From: Desulfatibacillum sp.
GTDB lineage: Bacteria; Desulfobacterota; Desulfobacteria; Desulfobacterales; SpSt-501
Assembly: GCA_020725555.1 (NCBI GenBank)
Contig: DYEU01000018.1
Span: 1 to 64,000, forward strand
Reading direction: 5' to 3'
DNA: 64,000 bases
The translations under genes and the position numbers were made by a program. Shown piece by piece: positions 10,634-18,625 of this stretch (its first letter is position 1; each line of letters opens with the position of its first letter). The notes under the pieces were generated by a model, which ran no database searches, was not told where the DNA came from, and was given only the letters and a program-made list of their open reading frames with translations.

Positions 10634-11032
10634 CTAGGAGGGTTCCGGCCCGGCCTCCTCCCCGGCGCCGCCTTTCCCCTGGGCGCCGCCCCGGCGGCGG
10701 GGCGTCCCCTGCAGGAGGACGGTTTCGCGAGCGGTCGCCGGGCGGCGGCCGGTTTCCTTCTGGCTGAGGCAGCGCACGGGACAGGCCTCCACGCAGACCC
10801 CGCAATAGATGCAGGCGAAGGGATCCCACCGCCAGACCCCGGCCGCGGGGTCGACCTCGAGGCAGCGCGACGGGCAGCGCCGCACACAAAGCCCGCAAAA
10901 GGTGCAGCGGCCGATCTCGTTTTCGAGCTCCCCGCGGGTCCGTGGGAAAGGCTCCCGCACCGTGTGCGGGTAGCGGCGCGTCGCCGGGCCGCGGAAGAGA
11001 TTTCTCAGCAGGACGGCTGTGAGCTCGAACAT
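10634..11032 (-). CDS. echF: Ech-type hydrogenase ferredoxin subunit EchF
   Basis: Electron-transfer subunit of the membrane-bound hydrogenase, homologous to complex I NuoI. It passes electrons between ferredoxin and the [NiFe] subunits. The 132-residue protein has two 4Fe-4S motifs, CTFCGLCVRRCP (about residues 43-54) and CIYCGVCVEACP (about 74-85). The last 40 residues are a Gly/Arg-rich tail not usual in the family, probably disordered. GGAGGAGG lies before the ATG. It is the last gene of the operon and follows echE by 26 bases. Confidence 0.9.
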   Translation of the reverse strand: MFELTAVLLRNLFRGPATRRYPHTVREPFPRTRGELENEIGRCTFCGLCVRRCPSRCLEVDPAAGVWRWDPFACIYCGVCVEACPVRCLSQKETGRRPATARETVLLQGTPRRRGGAQGKGGAGEEAGPEPS

Positions 11033-11058
11033 GGGGGCGCGCGCCTCCTCCAGTCCCG

Positions 11059-12141
11059 TCAGCGCTCGGTGCAGCTGATGCACGGGTCGATCGAAAGGGT
11101 CACGACCGGCACATCGGACAGGCTCACCCCGGGGAGCATCGCCAGCAGCGCCGGCAGGTTGGCGAAGGTGGGGGTGCGGATGCGCACGCGGTCGAGGCGC
11201 TTTTCGCCGCTGCCCTTCAGGTAGTAGAGAAGCTCCCCCCGCGGCTGCTCGACGCGCACGACGATCTCCCCGCGCGGCGCCGGCGGCTCCCTCAGCTTCA
11301 GGCGTACCTCGCCTGCGGGCAGGATGCGGATCGCCCGCCGGACGAGATCGAGGCTCGCCAGGGTCTCGCGGAAGCGCACCCGAAGCCGCGCGTGGCTGTC
11401 GCCGTCGGTTTCCACCACGGGCTCGAAGTAGAGCCGGCCGTAGGCCGCGTAGTTCGTCTGCCGCATGTCCTCGGCGATCCCGCTCGCGCGCGCCGTGGGC
11501 CCGACGGCGCCGAGCTCCCAGGCCTGGTCGCGGGAGAGCACCCCCTTGCCGACCGTGCGCCGGCGGACGGTGGGGTCGTCGAGGACGGCGGGTTCCAGCC
11601 GGCGGAGCTCCTCCTCGATGCGGTCGATCTCCGCGGCGACCCAGGCGAGCTGGGCGGCGTCGGGGTCCCGGCGCACGCCCCCGATCACGTTCACCGAGAC
11701 GATGACGCGGTTGCCGGTCGTCGCCTCGCCGAGGTCGAGAATCCGCTCGCGGATGCGCCAGAACTGCATGAAGAGGCTCTCGAAGCCCAGGCAGTCGGCG
11801 AAGAGCCCCAGCCACAGGAGATGGCTCTGCACCCGGTGCAGCTCGGACCAGAGAACCCGCAGGACCTGCGCGCGGGGGGGGGCCTCGATGCCCAGCAGCG
11901 CCTCCACCCCCATGCAAAAGCAGTGGGCGTGGATCATGGAGCAGATCCCGCAGACGCGCTCGACCACCTGGATCATCTGGGGGACGTCGCGGGCCTCGAC
12001 GAGCCGCTCGAGGCCGCGGTGCACGAAGCCGAGCGCGGGCAGGGCCTCGACCACGCGCTCCTCGCGGATCGTGAGCTGGAGGTGGATCGGCTCGGGCAGC
12101 ACGGGGTGCTGGGGCCCGAAGGGGATCACCGTGTGGCGCAT
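11059..12141 (-). CDS. echE: Group 4 [NiFe] hydrogenase large subunit EchE
   Basis: Catalytic subunit that binds the NiFe(CN)2CO centre and makes or consumes hydrogen. Both nickel-binding motifs are intact: RVCGICSMIH with Cys64 and Cys67, and the C-terminal DPCISC with Cys354 and Cys357. It is therefore a true hydrogenase and not a complex I NuoD. The 360-residue protein ends exactly at SCTER, the point where maturation proteases cut other large subunits, so it needs no C-terminal processing. The start overlaps the end of echD by 16 bases. It works with EchC (the proximal cluster) and the membrane subunits EchA and EchB to couple ferredoxin oxidation to ion pumping. The hyp maturation genes are not in this window. 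Confidence 0.95.
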   Translation of the reverse strand: MRHTVIPFGPQHPVLPEPIHLQLTIREERVVEALPALGFVHRGLERLVEARDVPQMIQVVERVCGICSMIHAHCFCMGVEALLGIEAPPRAQVLRVLWSELHRVQSHLLWLGLFADCLGFESLFMQFWRIRERILDLGEATTGNRVIVSVNVIGGVRRDPDAAQLAWVAAEIDRIEEELRRLEPAVLDDPTVRRRTVGKGVLSRDQAWELGAVGPTARASGIAEDMRQTNYAAYGRLYFEPVVETDGDSHARLRVRFRETLASLDLVRRAIRILPAGEVRLKLREPPAPRGEIVVRVEQPRGELLYYLKGSGEKRLDRVRIRTPTFANLPALLAMLPGVSLSDVPVVTLSIDPCISCTER

Positions 12142-12548
12142 CCCTCACCTCCCGGCGTTTGGCCCCCCCCCTCGGCCGGGGGCGTCTCCTGCGGCGGCCC
12201 TCCGCAGCGGCAAAAGGGCGCCGCGGGGCTCTCCGGCTCGCGGTAGAGACCGCCGCCGAAGTCAAGGAGCAGACCCGCGAAGCGCACGCCGAAGAGATCC
12301 TGGATCTCGTTTTCCACGAGTGCGGCGGAGAAGAAGACCGGCGAGATGCTCGGCGCGGCCTCCCGCTTCGCCACCGCGACCCGCAGGTGCTGCAAGCGGA
12401 GCTCGCGGTCGAAATGGTAGAGCAGATCGAGCCGCTCGGCGTCGAGCTCGCTGGCGGTCAGGGTGACGAGGCGCCAGCCCTCCGCCTTGAGGCGGGCGAC
12501 CTCCGCGAGCAGCGCCTGCACCGGGACCGTGCGCGTCTCCTCCCGCAT
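12126..12548 (-). CDS. echD: Hydrogenase subunit EchD (NuoC-like, 30-kDa family)
   Basis: Peripheral structural subunit bridging the large subunit to the rest of the complex. The 140-residue protein carries the complex I 30-kDa signature ENEIQDLFGVRF near residues 78-89 in an otherwise short NuoC-like domain. The C-terminal 35 residues are Pro/Gly-rich and appear unstructured, with an isolated CRC. It has no cofactor motif. It lies between echC (3-base gap) and echE (16-base overlap), as in the echABCDEF order of Methanosarcina and Desulfovibrio. Confidence 0.88.
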   Translation of the reverse strand: MREETRTVPVQALLAEVARLKAEGWRLVTLTASELDAERLDLLYHFDRELRLQHLRVAVAKREAAPSISPVFFSAALVENEIQDLFGVRFAGLLLDFGGGLYREPESPAAPFCRCGGPPQETPPAEGGGQTPGGEGCATR

Positions 12549-12551
12549 CCC

Positions 12552-13001
12552 TCACCTCCCCCCCCGGCCGCCTCCGGCGAGTTTCTGCAGGCCGAGGACG
12601 ACGCCGTCGATGATCGCCTCGGGCCGCGGCGGGCAGCCCGGCACGTAGACGTCCACCGGAATCACGCGGTCGATGCCGCCCACGACGTTGTAGGCGTCGC
12701 GGAAGACGCCGCCGGACAACCCGCAGGCGCCGACGGCCACGACGACCTTCGGCGCGGGCATCTGGGCGTAGAGGTTCGCGAGCACCTTGCGGTTGCGCGG
12801 GTTGACGGTGCCGCTGGTCAGCAGGAGGTCGGCGTGGAGCGGGTTGCCCAGGTGGACGATCCCGAAGCGCTCGACGTCGTAGAGCGGGGTGAGGCAGGCC
12901 AGGATCTCGATGTCGCAGCCGTTGCAGCTGCCGCAGTCGAAATGCAGCAGCCACGGCGATTTCGCGCGCATCCGGTCGATGAAGCGCCTGAGGGCCCGCA
13001 T
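12552..13001 (-). CDS. echC: Hydrogenase small subunit EchC (NuoB-like)
   Basis: Carries the single 4Fe-4S cluster next to the NiFe site. The 149-residue protein has the group-4 cysteine pattern CGSCNGCDIE (Cys26 and Cys29), VGACG in the middle and PGCPPRPE near the C-terminus. Length is typical of Ech/Coo-type small subunits, which lack the extra clusters of uptake hydrogenases. It sits nine bases after echB and three bases before echD. Confidence 0.94.
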   Translation of the reverse strand: MRALRRFIDRMRAKSPWLLHFDCGSCNGCDIEILACLTPLYDVERFGIVHLGNPLHADLLLTSGTVNPRNRKVLANLYAQMPAPKVVVAVGACGLSGGVFRDAYNVVGGIDRVIPVDVYVPGCPPRPEAIIDGVVLGLQKLAGGGRGGR

Positions 13002-13010
13002 GCCGCCCCC

Positions 13011-13862
13011 CTATCCCTGCCCGATCCAGACGAGGTTCACGATCGCCAGCCCGAGGCCCAGCCCCCAGGCCGTGCCGAGCATCCAGCGCCAGTTCGAGCG
13101 CGCGGTGGCGTTGTCCACGCCGATGACAAACGCCCAGACCGCGACGGGCAGCAGGAATCGTCCGACCCCCCAGCCGGGCCAGAAGAGCGTGAAGAACCCG
13201 AGCATGAGGGCCACCTCGAAGGCATGGGCGATCTCCGTGAGGGCCAGCAGCGGCCCGGAATAATCGGTCAGCACCCCGCGCACGAGCTCCTGGTGGGCGT
13301 GGTGACAGGCGGAGAGATCGAAGGGCGACTTGCGCATCTTGATCCCCAGAGCGAAGGCGAGCACGAGGAAGAGAAAGGGCATGCGCCAGAGCAGCGGCCG
13401 GGGCCAGGCGAACAGGACCTCGAGCCGGAAACTGCCGGTTTCGAGGTACATCCCGATGAAGACGAGGACCAACAGCGGCTCGTAGGCGAGCATCTGCAGC
13501 AGCTCGCGGTGCGCGCCGATGTGGCTGTAGGGGGAGCCCGAAGCGAGCGCCCCGACCACCAGGAAGACCGCCCCCACGGCCTGGACGAAGAAGACGAGCA
13601 GCAGATCGGATTGCAGGACGAAGAGAAGCCAGGCGAGAGCCGCCGTGAGGAGCGTGGTGCAGGCGCAGAAGGCCTGCCAGGCGTTCACGATCAGCGCTTC
13701 CTTGCCGAGGAGCTTGACCACGTCGTAGACGGGCTGCAGCAGGGGGGGCCCGATGCGCGACTGCAGGCGGGCGGTGAGGATGCGGTCGAGGCCCGCGGCC
13801 AGGAACCCGACCAGCAGCCCCCCGGCCAGGCCGCCGAGCCCGTGGAGCGCGCCGAAACTCAC
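13011..13862 (-). CDS. echB: Hydrogenase membrane subunit EchB (NuoH-like)
   Basis: Integral membrane subunit that couples the hydrogenase module to ion translocation, homologous to complex I NuoH. The 283-residue protein has about eight membrane helices, the RIGPPLLQPVYDVVKLL stretch of the quinone-site loop and a conserved acidic loop (AYEPLLVL). The start is a GTG at 13862, with AGGAGG six bases upstream; no ATG is available. The GTG overlaps the echA stop as GTGA, indicating translational coupling. Confidence 0.92.
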   Translation of the reverse strand: MSFGALHGLGGLAGGLLVGFLAAGLDRILTARLQSRIGPPLLQPVYDVVKLLGKEALIVNAWQAFCACTTLLTAALAWLLFVLQSDLLLVFFVQAVGAVFLVVGALASGSPYSHIGAHRELLQMLAYEPLLVLVFIGMYLETGSFRLEVLFAWPRPLLWRMPFLFLVLAFALGIKMRKSPFDLSACHHAHQELVRGVLTDYSGPLLALTEIAHAFEVALMLGFFTLFWPGWGVGRFLLPVAVWAFVIGVDNATARSNWRWMLGTAWGLGLGLAIVNLVWIGQG

Positions 13863-15784
13863 AATACGCCTCCTAGGATGAGGGTGAGCAGGATCGCCCC
13901 GCCGAGGTTGACCCAGGGGTTGAGGCGGTCCTCGCCGAAGATCCGATCGAGGTAATAGTTGCGCGCCGCGACGCGCACCGCCTGCTGCAACGGCCCGCGG
14001 AACGACGCCCCCTCGCCCGTCTGCAGCCCGCTCAGGTACGGCGGGACCCGGCGCGCCCGGAAGGCGCGGTGCAGGGCGAAGGCGGAGAGGGCCAGCCCGC
14101 AGGCGGCCGCCAGCGAAAGGGGCAGCACGGCGAAGGACCCGGTCGCGCTCTCCAGCCCCCCCGCCACGACCGCGTAGGCCGTGCCGTAGGCGGGGTGCCA
14201 GATGGGCGCCAGCCCCCGCTCCACGATCCACGGGGCGGCGACGCTCAGGGCCGCCCCGCCGAGGCCGAGGGAGCCGAGGGCGAGCCACGTCAACACGGGC
14301 TGGCGCTCGGCGTGAAACCGGCCCCCCAGCGGATCGCTCAGCAGGGTCCCGGCCCAGCGCGCCCAGTAGAGCACCGTGAGCGCGCTGCCCAGGGCGATCA
14401 TCACCACGGCGGGCAGATGCCGCGCCACCGCCTCGATCGCCATCCACTTGCCGAGGAGCACCCCGAAGGGCGGGAAGATCATCATCACCACCCCGGCGAG
14501 GGTGATCAGGGCCGTCAGGGGCATCGCGGTGTAAAGCCCCCGCATGTCCTCGATGTCGCGGCTTTCGATGTGCTGCTCGATCGCCCCCACGCTCAGGAAG
14601 AGCATCGCCTTCAGGACGGCGTGGAAGGCGAGCAGCAGGGTCGCGGCCAGCAGCGCGCTTCCGGTGTTCACCCCGATGCAGGCGAACATGAGCCCCAGGT
14701 TGCTGATCGTCGAGTAGGCGAGCACCTTTTTGCCGTTGCTCTGCCCCACGGCGAGCCCCGCCGCGGCCAGGAAACCGAAGGAGCCCGCGAGCGCGAGCGC
14801 TTGGCCGAGGAAGCTGCCCGGGAAGCCCGGCGCCAGCCGCAACAGGAAGTAGACCCCGATCTTGACCATGGTGCTCGAGTGCAGCAGCGCCGACACCGGC
14901 GTGGGGGCCACCATCGCGCCGAGCAGCCAGCCCTGGAAGGGAAACTGCGCCGACTTGACCAGGCAGGCGATCCCGAGCAGGGCGAGGGCGACGAAGTAGG
15001 TCGCATCCCCCTCGAGCCGGGGCGCGGCGAGCGCCCCGGCGAGGTCGAGGGTTCCCGAGGAACGGAAGGCTTCGATCATGCCCAGGACGAAGGCGACCCC
15101 GCCCAGGCTGTTCATCCAGAGGGCGCGGAGCGCGTTGCGCACGGCGACGTGGGTGCGGTCGTGGCCGATCAGCAGAAACGAGCAGAGGGTCGTGAGCTCG
15201 AAAAAGGCATAGAGGAAGGAGAGGTCGTGGAAGAGGACGAAGCCGTTCATCGCCCCGAGAAAGAGCAGCATCACGCCGAAGAAGCGCGGCTGCCGCGAGG
15301 GCGAAACCCCGTAATGGCGCTCGTGGTTGTCCATGTAGGGGAGCGCCTGAAAGCAGATGAGCGCGCCCACGATCGAGACGACGAGGACCATGAGGCAGGC
15401 GAGGCCGTCGACGACGATGCCGCCGGAGGCGGCCGCGGAGCGGGTGAGAACACCCTTGAATACGACCAGCCCCGCTGCCTGCAGGAGCGTGAGCAGGAGA
15501 ATCCCCGCGTGGCGGTACTTGGCGCCGTAATAGAGAAAGGCGGCGAGGAGCGCGGCGTCGGCCGCCGTCAGGCAGACCCCGAGCGGGGCCCGCAGGCCGG
15601 GGGGGATCTCCAGGCGGAAGGGGGCTTCGCCGAGAAGGGCGAGGGCGGCGGCGATCAGGAGCGCGCCGGTTGCGAGCACGACGGCGCGTCGCCCCGCCGG
15701 CGACCGACCCAGGAAAACGCAGGAGGCGGCCCCCGCAAACGGAGCCAGCATGAGGACGACGGTCCAGAGAACCCGCGGATCCAT
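13859..15784 (-). CDS. echA: Hydrogenase membrane subunit EchA (NuoL/Mrp antiporter-like)
   Basis: Large proton or sodium channel subunit, homologous to NuoL. The 641-residue protein has about 16 membrane helices and the antiporter core motifs: the glutamate in FFELTTL and the lysine and histidines in LLHSSTMVKIGVYFLLR. It has a C-terminal amphipathic extension. Length matches Methanosarcina EchA. A longer reading frame begins at 15862 but includes the predicted promoter; the ATG at 15784 follows GGGAGGGCC and is preferred. It is the first gene of the operon echABCDEF. Confidence 0.93.
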   Translation of the reverse strand: MDPRVLWTVVLMLAPFAGAASCVFLGRSPAGRRAVVLATGALLIAAALALLGEAPFRLEIPPGLRAPLGVCLTAADAALLAAFLYYGAKYRHAGILLLTLLQAAGLVVFKGVLTRSAAASGGIVVDGLACLMVLVVSIVGALICFQALPYMDNHERHYGVSPSRQPRFFGVMLLFLGAMNGFVLFHDLSFLYAFFELTTLCSFLLIGHDRTHVAVRNALRALWMNSLGGVAFVLGMIEAFRSSGTLDLAGALAAPRLEGDATYFVALALLGIACLVKSAQFPFQGWLLGAMVAPTPVSALLHSSTMVKIGVYFLLRLAPGFPGSFLGQALALAGSFGFLAAAGLAVGQSNGKKVLAYSTISNLGLMFACIGVNTGSALLAATLLLAFHAVLKAMLFLSVGAIEQHIESRDIEDMRGLYTAMPLTALITLAGVVMMIFPPFGVLLGKWMAIEAVARHLPAVVMIALGSALTVLYWARWAGTLLSDPLGGRFHAERQPVLTWLALGSLGLGGAALSVAAPWIVERGLAPIWHPAYGTAYAVVAGGLESATGSFAVLPLSLAAACGLALSAFALHRAFRARRVPPYLSGLQTGEGASFRGPLQQAVRVAARNYYLDRIFGEDRLNPWVNLGGAILLTLILGGVL

Positions 15785-15837
15785 GGAGGCCCTCCCGGAC
15801 GGCCGGGGCGGAGCGCGGTGCGTCTGCATGCCAAAGA

Positions 15838-15854
15838 AGCAATCGGCATGCCAA
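15838..15854 (-). promoter_or_regulatory. Sigma-54-type promoter of the ech operon
   Basis: On the minus strand TTGGCATGCCGATTGCT matches the RpoN consensus YTGGCACG-N4-TTGCW, with GG and GC exactly 12 bases apart. The predicted start is near 15827, 43 bases before the echA ATG. A second TTGGCATGC half lies just downstream. Sigma-54 would require an enhancer-binding activator; none is encoded nearby. E. coli formate hydrogenlyase genes are known to be RpoN/FhlA-controlled. Confidence 0.75.
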
Positions 15855-15983
15855 GCACCCATCGCGGATCCCGGAGCGGGCGTCCCGTCGTTGCAGGCGT
15901 TTTCGGCGGCTGGGCGCGGAGAGGGCGCCGGCGCCGCCGGCAGGCTGTCGGATCCCTTTACAGGCTGGAAACGTGGATGACGC

Positions 15984-16559
15984 TCAGCGCGTCGACCATT
16001 CCAAGAGATCGACCGCTTCGCGCTGCCGGGTCGGGCTCAGGGGATAGACCGGCTCGGGCGGCTCCTCGTCGAGCTCCTTCTGCAGGGCCTGGTTGGCCTC
16101 GCGGGCGAGCCCGGCGTGATAGACGGAGAGCTTCATGACCCCCGAGCCCTCGTAGTGCTTGAGCTTCACCCGGGTCTCCCCGCTTTTCCAGGAATAGACC
16201 GTGAGCCCGCCCCGCCCCTCCATGCTGATCTTCGGCAGCCCGAGGGTTTCCTGAAGCCGCCGGCGCACGGCGCCGAAGTCCTCCACCCCCTCGAGCCCGG
16301 CGTAGACGGCGAAGAGGCGATCGTCGAAGAACCCGTAGATCAGCTCGCGCGGCTGGACGCCGAGGACCCGGTAGGCGCCCCGGGGGTGCACGAAATAGGC
16401 GAGGCGCCCCCGGGGGTCGCCCACCGGGAGGAGCTCCCCGAATTCGGCGGCGGGCGTCCCCCAGGGTTTTCCGGCGATCTTCAGCTCCGCCGCCTGGCCG
16501 GCGGCGATGGCGAGGAGGGCGCCCCCGAAGGCGAGGGCGGCCGCAACCCGGAAGCGCAT
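15984..16559 (-). CDS. Exported protein of unknown function
   Basis: A 191-residue protein with an N-terminal signal peptide (MRFRVAAALA, hydrophobic core, AGQAAE cleavage region near residue 23). The mature part is predicted mixed alpha/beta and contains a WGTPAAEFGEL motif seen in small periplasmic proteins of deltaproteobacteria. There are no cysteines or obvious catalytic motif. The C-terminal half is charged and helical. It lies 46 bases after the metallo-hydrolase gene on the same strand and upstream of ech, but the sigma-54 promoter between suggests ech is separate. I cannot assign a function. Confidence 0.8.
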   Translation of the reverse strand: MRFRVAAALAFGGALLAIAAGQAAELKIAGKPWGTPAAEFGELLPVGDPRGRLAYFVHPRGAYRVLGVQPRELIYGFFDDRLFAVYAGLEGVEDFGAVRRRLQETLGLPKISMEGRGGLTVYSWKSGETRVKLKHYEGSGVMKLSVYHAGLAREANQALQKELDEEPPEPVYPLSPTRQREAVDLLEWSTR

Positions 16560-16605
16560 GATCTTCTCCTTTCCGGCCGCGGGGTCCTCCCGCGGCCGCC
16601 GGGCG

Positions 16606-17712
16606 TCACAACCGCAGGGTCTCCCCGTGCTTCCAGTCGAGAAAGCGCTCCGCCAGCCCCGCCCGCGCGGCCTCCTCGGCCACGCGCTGCGGGGGCTGGG
16701 CGACCGGCTCGTCGCCCAGCTGGAAGGTCCCCCAGTGGACGATCGCCAGCCGCCGGGCCCCGAGCTCGCGGAAGGCGCGCACGGTCTCGGCGGGGTCGAT
16801 GTGGCTTTGGGCCATGAACCAGCGCGGTTCGTAGGCCCCGACGTTGAACACGGCGAGGTCGATCGGGAATTCCGCCCCGATCTGCTCGAAGCCGTCGAAG
16901 TAGGCGGTGTCCCCGGAGAGGTACACCGCGGGCCCGGCCGCCGTGCGCACGAGAAAGGAGCCCCACAACCCGCGGTTGGGCCCCTCGAGCGGGTTGCGCA
17001 GGCTCCAGTGGTTGGCGGGGAGAAAGACCACCTCGCGCCGCCCGTCCGTCCAGGAGTCGTACCAGTCGAGGACGACACGGCGGGAAAGCCCCGCCTCGTC
17101 GAGCACGGCGTCGTAGCCGGGCGGGCAGAGGACCGTCGTCTGGGGCGGCAGCCGCCGCAGCGAGGCGAGGTCGAGATGGTCGAAGTGGCCGTGGGAGAGG
17201 AGCACGAGGTCCGGGGGCGGCAATGCGGCCGGGTCGAAGGAAAGCGGCGTGTAATCGCGCAGAAACCAGAACGGCCGCCCGAACACGGGGTCGAGCAGGA
17301 TGCGGCAGCCCTCGTCCTGGAGGATCACGCTCGCGTGCTTGAGGTAGGTGAGGGCGAGCCCCCGCTGCCCGGCGAAGGCCGCGGGGTCGAGCGCGAGCGG
17401 CCGTTCGGCCTGGCGGGCGACCTCCTCGGCGAAAGGGTTGCGGTGAAAGAGCTTCCAGGAGAGCACCTGCCACAGGCGCCCCGAGCGGTCGAACCCCAGG
17501 GGGTTCACGAAGCGGCCGGCCCCGTGGTGCTCCTTGCGCCGCGCGATCTCCCGGAGGCTCCGTCCGCCGAGGGGCCGGTAGGCGAGGCGCTGCCCCCGCC
17601 CGGGGGCCTGCTCCTCGAGGGCCGCCGCGCGGGCGGCGGGGGCGAGAAGCGAGAGGGCGAAGGCCGCCTTCCAGGAAGCGACGAGCGTGTCCAGGAATCG
17701 TCTTCGGGTCAT
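16606..17712 (-). CDS. Exported metallo-beta-lactamase-fold hydrolase (NAPE-PLD/UlaG-like)
   Basis: Likely periplasmic zinc hydrolase. The N-terminus TRRRFLDT followed by a hydrophobic stretch ending AARAAA resembles a twin-arginine signal, which fits a protein folded with metal before export. The catalytic motif is SHGHFDHLD (near residue 175), with later metal ligands in SGDTAYFDG and a final histidine in IVHWGTF. The domain layout resembles N-acyl-phosphatidylethanolamine phospholipase D relatives, so a phospholipid-type substrate is possible but unproven. The ATG at 17712 is used; a TTG two codons earlier is an alternative and neither has a strong ribosome-binding site. Confidence 0.85.
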   Translation of the reverse strand: MTRRRFLDTLVASWKAAFALSLLAPAARAAALEEQAPGRGQRLAYRPLGGRSLREIARRKEHHGAGRFVNPLGFDRSGRLWQVLSWKLFHRNPFAEEVARQAERPLALDPAAFAGQRGLALTYLKHASVILQDEGCRILLDPVFGRPFWFLRDYTPLSFDPAALPPPDLVLLSHGHFDHLDLASLRRLPPQTTVLCPPGYDAVLDEAGLSRRVVLDWYDSWTDGRREVVFLPANHWSLRNPLEGPNRGLWGSFLVRTAAGPAVYLSGDTAYFDGFEQIGAEFPIDLAVFNVGAYEPRWFMAQSHIDPAETVRAFRELGARRLAIVHWGTFQLGDEPVAQPPQRVAEEAARAGLAERFLDWKHGETLRL

Positions 17713-17832
17713 GGGCAATCCGCGGCGGCAGGGGAAGCACCGGTTCCCCCTGTTTCCGTCCAGCGCTTAGGGATAAGCATCGCCGCGGAATCTGCCAACC
17801 GGCTGGCGGGGGGCGGACGAACGAAGCCCGCC

Positions 17833-18615
17833 TCACCACTCGGAGGAAAGCCGGCGGGCGACCCGGCTCCAGTTGGCGGCCAGCTGGCCCACGGCTTCCA
17901 TCCCGATCTCCAGGTGGGTGTCCATGTAGCGGGCGTAGATCTCCTCGGCCAGCCGCTTGTCCTTGATGCCGCGCCGCTGGAGGGGCATGTCGGACACGAG
18001 CATGACGGAGCCGATCGGCACCTCGTAGCGGTAGGCCACGGTGAAGAGGGTCGCCAACTCCATCTCGATCGCGAGGATGCGCCGCCGCCGCAGGTAGTCG
18101 ACGAACTCGGCGTCGAACTCCCAGAGCCGGCGGTCGGTCGTGTAGACGATGCCGCAGTGGGGGGCGAGCCCCTTCTTGCGCACGGCCCCGATGCAGTAGA
18201 GGTTGACCGAGGAGGCGGGGATGGCGGGGAACTCGGGCGGGAGGTAATGGCGGCTGGTGCCCTCGCCCCGGATCGCCGCCGAGGGGACGAGAAAGCGGCC
18301 GGTGTCGAGGGTGTCGTCGATCCCGCCGCACATGCCGAGCATGATCACGGCCTTCAGCCGGTCGAGGTAGGCGAGGCAGTTGATGACGAGCGCCGCCTGC
18401 GGGGAGCCGATCCCGAAGTCGATCATGGTGCAGTTGAGCTCCGGGGCGTTGACGAGCCGGAAGTTGCCCTCCGTGAAGCGGCCGCCCGTCTTTTCCTGGA
18501 AGCGCTGGGCGTAGCGCCGGAAATTCGTGATCAGGATGAACTCGCAGAATTCCTCGAGCGGGCAGTTCGTGTAGCGCTCGAGGGTCTGGCGGATGTATTC
18601 GTGCTCCTTGATCAT
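17833..18615 (-). CDS. AMP nucleosidase-like protein (Amn-like, nucleoside phosphorylase fold)
   Basis: Predicted to split AMP or a related nucleotide into base and ribose phosphate in the cytoplasm. The 260-residue protein has the phosphorylase family core: LGMCGGIDDTLDTG around residues 92-105 and AIEMELATLF, the purine/ribose-binding Glu-Met-Glu motif. There is a late SDMPL. It matches the short Amn-like form rather than the 480-residue E. coli Amn, lacking the N-terminal regulatory domain. The gene is ten bases after its upstream neighbour. Substrate specificity is inferred from family only. Confidence 0.85.
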   Translation of the reverse strand: MIKEHEYIRQTLERYTNCPLEEFCEFILITNFRRYAQRFQEKTGGRFTEGNFRLVNAPELNCTMIDFGIGSPQAALVINCLAYLDRLKAVIMLGMCGGIDDTLDTGRFLVPSAAIRGEGTSRHYLPPEFPAIPASSVNLYCIGAVRKKGLAPHCGIVYTTDRRLWEFDAEFVDYLRRRRILAIEMELATLFTVAYRYEVPIGSVMLVSDMPLQRRGIKDKRLAEEIYARYMDTHLEIGMEAVGQLAANWSRVARRLSSEW

Positions 18616-18625
18616 GGCCTCGGCC

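Noticed and set aside
13859-15784. Ech operon as a respiratory complex I
   Set aside because: EchE has both nickel-binding Cys pairs and there are no NuoEFG, J, K or N genes.
15784-15862. Longer echA starting at 15862
   Set aside because: The extension would code through the sigma-54 element and begins without a ribosome-binding site; the ATG at 15784 gives a normal first helix.
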